DNA of 64,000 bases from Datisca glomerata (Eukaryota > Streptophyta > Magnoliopsida > Cucurbitales > Datiscaceae), in NCBI GenBank assembly GCA_003255025.1, contig QANY01013325.1, positions 255,497-319,496 on the forward strand, written 5' to 3'. The notes beneath the pieces were generated by a model. The model was given only the letters and a program-made list of their open reading frames with translations. It searched no databases and was not told the DNA's origin. The position numbers and the translations under genes are program-made. This document shows, in pieces, positions 22,468 through 32,793 of the stretch (position 1 is the stretch's first letter; every line of letters begins with the position of its first letter).

Positions 22468-25400
22468 TCAGGCAGGCTTTGCTAACTTCCCATTCTCGGT
22501 GTTAGCGTGTTTGAAGTTGAATATACCTCCAAGTCCGCGTCCCTTGGCAAGTTGCTCCAATTCTTCAAGTTTCTGCCTAAGAACTTCCACTTCTTGTGCT
22601 AAGTTTTCGTCTCTTAACCTCATTGCCTAAAAAAGGATGAAGTATTAAGCTGTCAATATAGCCTATCAATACAGAAAGTAAACAGATACTGTGTTATGTT
22701 GACTCTAAGCTGCCTTAAAGAGAACCAAAATATATCAGAGTACAAATAGAGAATTTTCGTCCTGCATTACCTCCATTTCTTGTTTGCGGACTTCTTCCTT
22801 TCTGGCTTCTGATCTAGCACTTCTTTGCACCTCGAAGATCACGGCCACGCCTGCGACCTATATGTTGAGGCTCGGACAGTACAAATGAATCAAACTGTCA
22901 AAAGGACAGGTCATAAATATAGACAAAGCTTGGAAGAGTCGTGTTGCAGTCCATGATGACAGATCTAAGCCAACGGGGAGACCTAGCTATGTCACAGAGC
23001 ATAATATGAAACTCGTTTGATTTTTTTTCGGTCTCGGATCTCTGGAACGTAGTTCTCCGATTAATCCCGAGGGTGCACAGGCCCTCGACAAGGAGTTTCG
23101 CACAAGTGCACCTCGGTTAATTCAGGGGATAAATCCCCAGTCCGATGGTCACGAAATTGCAGCGCCTATGAAACTCATTTGATATGAGTTTGAGTAAATT
23201 ATTTCTCGAATATGATTGTGAGAAGTAAGATGGCCGGAAATTTATGATTATTGTCTTTGTACACATAAAAATTATGAAGGTAAAGTGTTGAGATGTTCAA
23301 TATTTTCTACTATTTTCCTAATATACCCTTAAGAGATTGTTGGAAGTTGGAACAAATAAAAGAGAGCTAGGCATTTTAGGAATAAAAAGTGGAGTTGATG
23401 CCTAGAATTAGATATACTTCAATTTTTCTTCAACCAAACAGGGCCACATTTTCCGTGAATCTTGCTAACACCCCCTGCATGTCAACAATTTTTTCTTACA
23501 GTGGGTTGGATTTTGACAAAATGCTATTGCAAGATTTTCAGGTTCGAAAAAGAACTCCCTTGATCAGTGATATGAAACTACTTGGCTGATGTTGAATCGA
23601 TCTATGAATTCTAAATTGATCCACTCGAGGCAATACTTACTATTAAGGTCCAAGAAATAGTGCAAGAAATTGGGCAGTTTGTCTGAAGAGTATGGTAGAT
23701 GCAGAAATTTTAGAACAACAACGTATTTCATTGTCATTGATGATAATTGATGTCAGACAAATAAAACTCATAACACTACAATCATATAGAATATTTACTA
23801 ACATATTGAAGGAAAAATATGGATAACATAAAGTTAGGTCAAAAAGTCATGGTAGATGCAGAAAACACCAAGAGTTAATTTTTCTTCAAGCCAAAAATTT
23901 AATTAGTCAGTTGGTCAAGAGGTAGGGGATGTCTGCCAACTTCCAATGAAACAACTGATGACATGACCGTGCCTCACGGGCAACGATACCTTGACACCCC
24001 ATTGTGGGAGGAAGCTCATACCCACAAAATAATCGAGTAAAAAGGAAATAAGAGAAGCTAAGTTTTTTCAGTATCTCATGGCATAGGTATTAAGGAGTTG
24101 TTTGCGCACCGAATTAGTACTTGAGAGCACATTGGAACTCTCTTATAAACATGCATTGGATAAACTGAGGGAAACCAAATTTACGCAAAACCATATTTTT
24201 GTAAGAAATTGGAAAAACGAAATGAAAGGTTGAATCTCAGTAGAATGACGAGTAAAGTTTGACTATAATCATGCGCATGTGAATGTGATATCTGAGTTAA
24301 GTGTAAGTTCAAGCTCAACTACTTCCCATATCGGCATTCTTTCAAGTCATCAACATTTAACAGTAAATCCTTAATCTTTGTGGTCTCTAACTGTTAACAA
24401 ATAGTTGATCAAGGTCAAATGGGCAGCTAGATGTAGATGCACTTGCTACCGGGTATATGCCTACAGGCCTAGACATACATCAAGAAATCACTGGTGGTAG
24501 AACTTGGCATAAAGTATAAATCAATTTTCTTTTTCATATTATCTGCCATCAGCTGGGTCTATAAATGGAAAGGATGTAGAATTGAAAATGAAGCAAAGAA
24601 GTAGCTTGGGGAGTAGTCATTACCGAGAAGACAAAAATTTCTCCGATGAGGTCAACAGCGGCCTGGACAGCTTTATCTTCGTTCAGAGGGCGAATTTCTA
24701 CATCAGTTGCATGACCGTAGATGCGTCTTTGCAATTGAGTTGAGATTCGATGGTTTCTCTGTTTCAATCATTGGCAGGAAAGCATTTTGTTTTAGACCAA
24801 TATAAAAAAGTTAAAATCATGGAAACTAACCCCCCGCAACAGATAAATTAGGAGTAGTTGAAAACCAAATCTACGAATGTAAACTTGGAACATATTGTGC
24901 ATAATAAGAAACTGAAATAACAAAATTTGAGTGAAAGTACTCACCACACAACCGAAGATTCATCAGGACCAACAAACAGAAAGTTCCATTTACACCACTA
25001 ACAGGCAAAAACTAAAATCCAACCAAAAAGGCCACTAAAACTACAATCGTACAGTAAGATGCTAGCTGTTGCTGAAAAATACACGATCAAGGTACAGTGT
25101 TGAAGCTACCAAATCAGTCTAATATTTGTCAAGGAGGTAAAGCAATACAAAAGAGATCCAACAGGGGAAGAATTAACTAAGGGGATCCAATTATGATAAC
25201 GATAGACTCTGAATAAGTTGGACTCATGTCTTTTCTCTAAGCAATTTAGTAAACTAAAGTAACTCTACATTAACAGCTCCAGCAATAATAACGAGAGAAA
25301 ACACAAAACATTTCCTTCAAATAATACAAATCAAACCCCCAATATTCATAGAAGTCATCGTTTACTACTTGTTAACCTAAGCGAGAAACCCAACAAAAAA

Positions 25401-25592
25401 CTAAAATCAAAATAAAGCGCATATAATAAAATGAGATCAGAAGGATAAATAATTCCTTCATACCTGGGCAATGTTAACGATGAACTGGCGGAACCTTGGG
25501 TGCAAACCAGCCTGATTTTTAAGTCTGCTAGCTACTGGTTTGCTCAAGGTTTTCAATGCGAGAGTTCCAAGCTTCAATAGAGGAAGCACCAT
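22468..25592 (-). CDS. OPA3-like protein
   Basis: Four exons with GT-AG borders, all between codons: 25592-25464, 24758-24624, 22857-22771 and 22626-22468 (stop included), 169 residues. The N-terminus MVLPLLKLGTLALKTLSKPV is the family's basic, helical, membrane-directed start. RNHRISTQLQRRIYGH and EIRPLNEDKAVQAAVDLIGE form the conserved middle. FVFSVAGVAVIFEVQRSARS is a hydrophobic segment followed by the SEARKEEVRKQE signature. A Glu/Leu-rich coiled coil (DENLAQEVEVLRQKLEELEQ) follows. OPA3 in animals is a mitochondrial membrane protein involved in organelle shape; plant roles are little known. Length and exon structure look complete. It is in the same orientation as VOZ; the two are also neighbours in Arabidopsis as I recall. 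A SINE sits in the third intron. Confidence 0.9.
23022..23167 (-). mobile_element. SINE in OPA3-like intron, with target duplication
   Basis: A 146-bp GC-richer island is flanked by ATGAAACTCGTTTGAT (23006-23021) and ATGAAACTCATTTGAT (23168-23183), a 16-bp duplication with one difference. On the minus strand it ends in an A run after GATCCGAGACCG and contains CCTGAATTAACCGAGGTGCA and GTGCACCCTCGGGATTA, which resemble the plant Au-type SINE family. The length fits a SINE. Confidence 0.75.
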
Positions 25593-25629
25593 TTCCACGC
25601 GATCCGATCTACTGCTACAATAAAAAATC

Positions 25630-26587
25630 CCTTTTGGGGGTCAATGAAGTAGAATCAATGTCAAAGGCGAGTTTAAAAAAGAAAGGGGACATCGCTAGAG
25701 GGTAGCGTTGCTTGGGGAAGAAGGAGAGTCAGCCATATGCGAATTGGGTTGGTTTGTGTATATAACCTGGGAATTTGTTTATTTTAGAACGGGTCCAAGA
25801 AGGAAAAGGTGTAAGATTTGACGAATTGGAAGCCAACGAGTTTCTTTATTGCTCGACTTGTCTATTTGAAGATTAAAAAAATCTATTTGAAGATTTTTTA
25901 ATATTAAATTTATTAAAAAAAATATTCATATATCGATCAAGTAATTGATTAAATTTTTAGTGACTAAGTAATATATCAAATAACTTAATTTATCAAATTA
26001 TTTTAGTGGGTCATCAAACATAATATATGAACGATTGACTAACCCATTACTTAGTCAGTACATAATTATTCTTAAAAAAAATAACTAAATAGTCTCGTTC
26101 CATATATAATTCATCATCCAAACTGCGCTTGTTGGTTTGTTCATTATTGTAAAAACATATCATCATCAAGAGCAATAATATAGTTTAAAAAAGACTTGAG
26201 TACCTCCAGCTACAACTGAAGCAATATGCATCACAAGACCGTCGCGTACGTACCAAGATCTATGAGGAGTAGGAGTGCAAAAACCTACCAAACAACGAAA
26301 AAATTACTAGTAGTCTGTGCTCCTCTCACTAAAGCGCATGTCCGTGTGTATATCAATATATTACTCGCGTCTATGTTACAATATGATGATTCTAATCTAA
26401 AATCTACATATAGATCCACATAGAAAGGGTTTGAAGGAAATGAAATCATAAGCATATGTTGTACATTTGATTTCCTGGGGATTGTAGTTCAGCTTTCGTT
26501 AATCTGCTTTGAGACCAGCGAGTGTAGGAGGAACGGCGGAGCGAGCCGAGCCTTTTTCGAGAAAAAGACTAAAAAACCCTGACTTAA
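25630..26587. other. Intergenic; OPA3-like upstream region and AT-rich spacer
   Basis: The first ~150 bp upstream of 25592 probably holds the 5' UTR and promoter. From 25860 to 26500 only AT-rich sequence without a supported gene is seen. Confidence 0.45.
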
Positions 26588-26712
26588 TTAAGGGCGACGA
26601 GTGGAAGACAGATTTCAAGACTTGGAATGGATTGTACGAGTGTCTGGTGATGCCAAAAGGGTTCTCGAATGCACCTAGCACGTTTATGAGGATGATGAAT
26701 CGGGTACTTAGA
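26588..26712 (+). pseudogene. Ty3/gypsy reverse transcriptase fragment
   Basis: One frame reads [20 protein letters not shown] then [17 protein letters not shown], the region before the YxDD motif of gypsy reverse transcriptases (GDEWKTAFKT...LVMPFGL.NAP.TF). The catalytic YVDD part is not present. It is a short relic. Confidence 0.8.
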
Positions 26713-26727
26713 ACAAAATCTAAGCAA

Positions 26728-26835
26728 AAAATGATCAGTTTGGTCAATTTTTTAGTTAATTGTGGTCGGTTCGGTCTTGGATTTTAAAAAAAAACTGAAC
26801 TTCCACTTTAGGCCAAAGTTTTCCTACATTATGGA
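26728..26835 (-). mobile_element. Fragment of the same hAT-type family as 20838-21392
   Basis: TCAATTTTTTAGTTAATTGT, GGTCGGTTCGGTCTTGGATT and TTTTCCTACATTATGGA match, in the same order, the reverse complement of 21230-21345. The copy lacks its termini and lies directly between a gypsy fragment and a TRIM. Confidence 0.6.
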
Positions 26836-26860
26836 TCATAACTTAACAAAATTTATGCAC

Positions 26861-27360
26861 CGTTGGGGTTATCTACAACGGTTGTGAAAGTGATCGGTAG
26901 TCAATTTATAAATATGAGGAAAAACCTCACCTCTCAAGTTATCTTTTAGGGTTGAGAAAGCTCAACAACACCTAACACTCGTATCGGAACCAAGTACAGG
27001 TTTATCCAACAAGTCTTCAGCCCAATCCAGGTGAAGTGAGTTGTTGGCCTTCCAACTCAGTAACATGATGTGTGGTGAATTTAGGTGAAGTGAGTCGTTG
27101 ACTTCCCGACTCATGACCCAATGTATGGTGATCCGGGTGAAGCGAGTCGATGATTATCTGACTCAAGCCCGATTGTTGGTGAATCCGGGTAGAGCAAGTC
27201 GACAGTTATCTGACTTAGAACATGATGTGTGACGGAGAAAATTGTTGGAGTTATCCCACATCGGTTGTGGAATGGACTGGTAGTTAGTTTATAAGTGTTA
27301 GAGAAACTCTCACATCTCAAACTAATTTTTAAAGTTGAGAAAATCTTATAACACCCAACA
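26861..27360 (+). mobile_element. TRIM (miniature LTR retrotransposon), ~500 bp
   Basis: Two ~117-bp LTRs (26861-26977 and 27243-27360) start (T/C)GTTGG(A/G)GTTATC and end AACACC(T/C)AACA. The right copy keeps CCCACATCGG, common at the start of plant TRIM LTRs. GTATCGGAACCA follows the left LTR and resembles the initiator-Met primer site TGGTATCAGAGCC. GGAGAAAAT precedes the right LTR as a polypurine tract. Flanks TGCAC and CGCAT agree at three of five bases with two transitions. No coding capacity. Confidence 0.75.
27029..27235 (+). repeat. ~52-bp tandem repeats inside the TRIM
   Basis: Four drifted copies of GGTGAA(T)CCGGGTGAAGYGAGTC..., each with a ...CTGACTCA-like middle and a TGTGTGGTGA-like end, fill the internal region. 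Confidence 0.75.
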
Positions 27361-27920
27361 CGCATAAGCTGCAGGAGAAAACTCTTTAACGAACATAAGA
27401 GATCTACAAAACGAAAAAATGAAAAAAAAAAAAAACAAGTCAAAAAGAGCCACGTAGGGGAATTTGCCATATTTCTCTAAAGTCCATCACCCTATCTCGT
27501 CTAAAGCTACAGGGGAGGCAGTAAGAAGGAATCAACTAATTTGTTAGTAGATGACAAAGTTTCAATGCCTTTTTCACGCAATTATTCATCATGTGAAAAA
27601 TAGAGCGATCAAATTTCGATTTATGAAATTACGGTTTGATTCGATTATTTTATTTTTTATATATAACAATAAAAAATAGAAAATTAAAACTTTAATTTGG
27701 TTCGGTTCGAAACTATCAAAATTTTAAACTGAATCGAACCAAAATTTATATAAGAATCGATTGAACCGATCATTTTCAGTTCAGTTCGATATTAAAATTT
27801 TCACCCCTAATTAAATATGTGAATTGTAACAGATTCCTTACTCCTCACCGTGGCAACAACATCACCTAAATGATTGGAGGTTGGTACACAAAACATACAT
27901 ATACGTCCAAATAGATATTC
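27361..27920. other. Spacer; possible decayed hAT-like sequence at 27600-27815
   Basis: TTGGTTCGGTTCGAAAC and AATCGATTGAACCGATCA motifs with an end reading TTTTCACCCCTA resemble hAT-type ends, but I find no matching 8-bp duplication. No gene. Confidence 0.3.
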
Positions 27921-27927
27921 AATATGA

Positions 27928-28115
27928 AACATTCAAGTGCTAGAAATGTCACCGAGAGATGTTTTGGTGTGTTAAAAACTTGATGGGTGTGGGCAATTCT
28001 TAAGACCCTTAATCCTTTTATATTCAAACTCAAAATTGACTCAGATGTCGTGTTGCTTACTACACAATTTTATAGAAGGGAGATGTCAGATGATCCATTT
28101 GATGAACAATAGACA
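27928..28115 (+). pseudogene. PIF/Harbinger transposase, C-terminal fragment
   Basis: Frames read SARNVTERCFGVLK, then W.WAILKTLNPFIFKLKIDS and FYRREMSDDPFDEQ. This matches the end of plant Harbinger DDE transposases (ARN.IER.FG..K.RW.iL...+YRREM..DP.E). Stops and small shifts break it. Confidence 0.65.
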
Positions 28116-28419
28116 TTTGTCAATGATCTTGAACCAGCTATCAAATCCATATAGACAATCAATTCGAAGGCGACAAGACTTGTTATTTGTAGTAATGAAC
28201 AATATGTGTTATTAAGTACTTCTCATAACAATCAAATGTTAGTTTAATCTAGTAGATATTTTTATTTATGTCAATGAATATTATGTGCTATTAATAAGTA
28301 CTTCTCATGACAATCAAATGCTAGGATCTTTTATATTTTCTACCTATTATATGTCAACCAATACGTGATGTTTCTCTTATATCGCATTCTTGACATTGTT
28401 GAAATAAGCTCATCTAACA

Positions 28420-28650
28420 GAAGATGTCCGAGACAAAACAAAAGATTCTGGAGTGTAAATGATGATTATTGAGGCAGTTCTTAAGAAGGGAAGCATGAGA
28501 CTGATATCAACTTTAAGAACAGTTTCCTAAAATCTATTGAAGCAACATTAGAAGATAAGCTTTCTGGGACGTGATATGAAAGCAAACCCACATATTGAAT
28601 CGTGCGTGAGAATATGAAGGCACATTTAAGTGTTGTTCATGATATACTGT
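28420..28650 (+). pseudogene. Myb/SANT-like second protein of a PIF/Harbinger element, fragment
   Basis: The frame reads KRFWSVNDDY, then FKNSFLKSIEATLEDKLSGT, KPTY and ENMKAHLSVVHDIL. This has the pattern of the Myb-like ORF1 proteins of plant Harbinger elements (W...ED..L, F..GYL..LE..L..KLPG...K..PHI.S.....K..Y....DML). It lies just downstream of the transposase remnant, so the two are probably one old element. Confidence 0.5.
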
Positions 28651-28659
28651 GTTGAAGCT

Positions 28660-29665
28660 GTTTTATGCAACAATACACATGTCCGGTGATGTTGACTGGA
28701 AACATGCACACTACAAGCAAACAAACCCGAAGAATAAGGGTAATCGGGGGTGGTAGCCTCGCCTGAGAGTCTCCGAAGCTTAAGTAAGAAATCCGATAGT
28801 ATTTTAGCAGAGATTCTTTATGTAGAATTTCACTTACCTTCTCCTTGGGTAGGAGAGGGTATTTATACCTGAGGTTTGCTGGGTGAGGCGTGCTGGAGAA
28901 GCTTTGGTGATATGGTGTATAACTCCTATGGACGGGTAGGGGTGGCATTAATGCTCATGTCCCCTGAGCTGACATAAAGGTGAGGGACATTTAATGTTGA
29001 TGTATACCGAGCAGACACAAGTGGGGGTGAGATGACTGAATAGGGATTGATCTAACGTGCGATCATGACGATTGAATCTGAAAGGTACTTGACCCAAGGG
29101 AGGGATACAACGTGGAGGCCTGCTTTCGGCAAGTAATAATAGTGCTGACATGGTGGGTCTCCCAAGCATATTTGACTAACCCCCTCATCCCTGATACCCT
29201 TGCCTGCTCTAGTCAACGTGGCCCCACCAGCTTATGGGGTAACAGAGGCAGGTCATGTTACTTTGTATGAGTGACAAAGCTCTGCTACCTTTGGGCGATG
29301 TAGTCTTGTAGTACTCAGACATGTGGCGTTATCCCATTGGTCTTTTGGAAATGCCCATCAAATTCTTGACGGGAGAAATTGTAGTGGACTTGAGACATAG
29401 TAATGAAATGTGTTTTCCCGTTCTTGAATGCGTGGGTCCCTCGTCAGTCAGATCCTATTAACTAGTCACATTTTACGCTTTCACGCTCTTCCCTATTCTT
29501 GAGATGTTGATCCCCGTCTGCCTTTCCCATTCTTGAGGTGTTGATCCCCGTCTTGAGGCATTGATTCCCCTTCTCTATTTACGGGTGTCTTACAACTTCA
29601 GTTTTCTTTTTCGTTTCCACTTTTATGCCGCTTTCTGCGAGCCCTTTGGTTGGCTTTCCTTGTCC
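28660..29665 (-). mobile_element. LTR-like sequence, probably a solo LTR
   Basis: A moderately GC-rich ~1 kb block. On the minus strand it starts near TGTCACGTGGACAAGG (29665) and has a promoter-like GGTATAAATACCC at 28858-28871. I cannot prove both ends or a target duplication, so this is a tentative call. No coding frame is supported. Confidence 0.35.
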
Positions 29666-30244
29666 ACGTGACAGTATATATTTTTTACATATTCATGAGA
29701 CTTTACACATCAATATACTCGTTAGGTTGGATGACTAAGGCATTAGATAGTGAGATCATAGAGCCTCAATAAAGATTTAATAAACACTTTTAGGAACTAA
29801 TGGGAATCCTTTAAGGTAATTCGTTGTTTTGATAATCTAAGTACTTATTGTCTCGATAAATGAACTAGAGTTTTGATGATTATGATTTTACTTGAGACAT
29901 CAACTATGAAAGTCATCAAAGATGACCACTTATTGTCTTCAAGATTTAAGCCCAATAACTAATGGGGTAAAGTGCATTGTTGCTTACCAATAAAATTTAA
30001 AATAATACTTATAAACTAAGGCTAGAAAAAATATACGACAAAAATACTATTGACTCCAATAATTATCAAAATCTATCGATGTTTGTGTAGTCAAATGTGT
30101 AAATTATTAACATTAAACACACACTAAGTGCAATTAGGATTAATTCCATATTATTCATTTTGTGATCCTCTCCATAGAGCATCATCTATAATCGAGTAAA
30201 ACATTATTGAATGCTCATCTACAAAGATTTACTGTAAACCTAAA
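29666..30244. other. AT-rich spacer, nothing recognised
   Basis: No gene, RNA or transposon end can be supported. Confidence 0.5.
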
Positions 30245-31650
30245 GACGATTTCTGTCTTTTGAGCAACGTCCAACAAGGATAGGAGAATTATGAAAAATA
30301 TGCTACGTTAGAATGTAGCATAACAATAAGTAAGAAATTTGTTAACGACGAGTAAACTATATGTTTGCATATTGATGAGATATATGCAAATGAATGAGCA
30401 GTGGGCGTGGATATCTCTCGTCCCATTTTTGTTTTTTCACAAAAAAATGAAACAGAGATGGAGATCTCGCACTAGAAAGAGAGAGAGAGTAGCGACAGAC
30501 GAAGAAAATGAAAGTAGATATTTTTTCGTATATTGTATTTTAAATGAAATATTTAAGAGTGATGGAAAAATAAGAAACATAACGAAAAAACAAAGTGATG
30601 GAAAGTTACTTTTGATGTTTACAAAAGTGAAATGATAAAAAATAGTAAGTTCATAACTAATTTAAAACTTATTTAACTTAGAAAAAGCCAATTTTACATA
30701 CTATTAAGTTGGTGGGTCATTTTTGCCGATAATGGGACCATCTATGCCAAAACCATTTTTATTAACGATATGTAATAATGGTTCTTCATATGTATATAAA
30801 TGCAAAAATGACATTTTTAAAGTTTAAGAATTTTAAATTAGTTATGTACTTATTATTTTATCATTTTACTTATTTTGTAACCACCAAGAATAACTTCTCA
30901 TCACATTTTTCTCATGTTTGTTTATGGTACTTTCCTAGATTCTATTGAAACTTGTTCAACTCGCCTAAAAAAAATTTGTCCATTCTACAATAAATCTTCA
31001 TAAATAATTGAAAATTATTTTATGTTATTAGTTTAGTGTACAAATCATTTTTCACAATCTGAAATAGATAAATATATTGTTTACTTATCGTTAACAAACT
31101 TTACTTAGTAGGGGTTGTTCCAAATTTTTTTATGTATACCCGCAAAGATGATTGACTGTATAATTAAAGATGATGTCTATCTTTTGGCCAACTCCCAACA
31201 ATGATATGAGAATGATGAAAAACGCAACACATTAGAATGTAGCATAACTATAAGTAAACACTCTATTAACGACAGCTAAACTATATGCTTACCTATTGAT
31301 AAGACATATGTAATTGAACGAGTAAGGGTGTGAGTATCTTCCATTCCATTTTTGCTTTTTTCACAAAAAGAAATGAAATAGAAATGGAGCTCTCTCTCTC
31401 GAAGAGAGAGAGAGAGAGAAGATGACGCACAAAGAAAATAAAAATATAATTTTTTCGGTAATAATGTGTTCTAAATAAAATTATTAAGAGAAGTAGAAAA
31501 ATAACAAACGAACAAAAGCGATATGAAGTTACCATTGGTGGTCACAAAAATGAAAGCGTAAGATAGTAAGTTCATAACTAACTTACAACTTCCTAACTTA
31601 AAAACAATCATTTTTACATACTATCAGATCGGTTGGTCATTTTTGCCTAT
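30245..31650. repeat. Diverged direct duplication with an internal inverted repeat
   Basis: 30245-30740 and 31165-31650 match along their length: both have TCCAACAA/CCCAACAA, TTAGAATGTAGCATAAC, TAAACTATATG, AGTAAGTTCATAACTAA and GGTCATTTTTGCC in order. Within the first copy, 30605-30668 is an imperfect inverted repeat of 30825-30890 (AAATTAGTTATG(T/A)ACTTA and TTATCATTT(T/C)ACTT). An AG microsatellite lies at 31408-31421. No gene. Confidence 0.6.
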
Positions 31651-31690
31651 AAATTCTATAATTAGGTCATCTATGCCAAAAGCCTTTTTT

Positions 31691-32010
31691 AAGGTATAAG
31701 TGGAAGAGCCATTTTTTCAACGAAAATTATAGTAGATAGCCGTAGCCCCTTTAAAGTTTTAAATGCAAAAATAATCCTTATATTTTTAATATGCAATAAT
31801 GATCCTTCTAAAGTTTACATTAATTAGTCTTTTTAGATTTAATGAGGGTATTTTTGAAATTCGGTATTTTATTCATTATATAATATTAGTATATTTTCAT
31901 CTAGTACTTTTCATATTCAATTATCATTTTTACTTATTATTTCATAATATGATCATTCTTGCCAAAAGCCCTTTTTCAAGGTGTAAGTGGAAGAGCCGTT
32001 TTGTTCTTAT
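31691..32010. repeat. Short direct repeat around AT-rich spacer
   Basis: AAGGTATAAGTGGAAGAGCC (31691) recurs as AAGGTGTAAGTGGAAGAGCC (31978), each preceded by GCCAAAAGCC(T/C)TTTTT. It may mark decayed ends of a DNA element. Confidence 0.5.
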
Positions 32011-32320
32011 TGCTCGATGATCTAAAATACTACTTTATAGGCAAGGGCGAGGCTAGAGCTTCCGTGGAAATGGGACGAAAAAAAAATTCAATCCCACGCT
32101 ATTTCATGTAATAATAAATTTAAAATATTTTCATTGAAAATACTTATGGCCAACACTAACCTAACTTCCAAACAAAGTAAGATTAGTTTCACTTCAAACT
32201 TCTAAGGGGTGGAGACACATGTGACCCCTGTTCTTACAACCAAAAAAATACTTCTTTTACAATGATCTTTTTTCTCAAGAGATGAAACCCATTTTGATAC
32301 TTGTTGTCACTCATCCAAAA

Positions 32321-32724
32321 CGTAAAGGATTTTTCCATCACGTTAGAGAATAATCAGAATAAAAAAAGACAGGGAGAATAGCAATGTCCTAAGAAATCTT
32401 TGCTTGGTTTGTATTGAATCCATTGAGCTTATAATCGACCACTATTTATAGGTCATTTCTGAATCTAAAAAAATCTAATCAAATATTCTTATAAACGGAG
32501 TTATCATCATGAATATGAAATTTTAACATATTCATGGGATTACAAGAATGTTCCCCTAAGATTATATATTTTCAGCTTTGACTCCACAGTTGAGTTTGAC
32601 CATTCGATTAGATCAAGGGCTTTGATTTAACGTCTCCCGCTCTGTCATTGTGGCAGTCTTCACGTCCTCTCCTGATTGGTTTTTTCTCATACACATGGAT
32701 GAATAGAGAATCTATTCATGTTCA
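32321..32724 (-). repeat. 3' LTR of the gypsy element
   Basis: Matches the LTR at 35891-36286. Its outer end has decayed from TG to CG. A TATTTATAGG motif at 32443 could be promoter-like on the plus strand. Confidence 0.8.
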
Positions 32725-32793
32725 TTTGTGCACATTACACTCAATGAGATCTCCTTGTTTTATCTGTCTTTAGACTAACTCCTTTTTTTTGCA

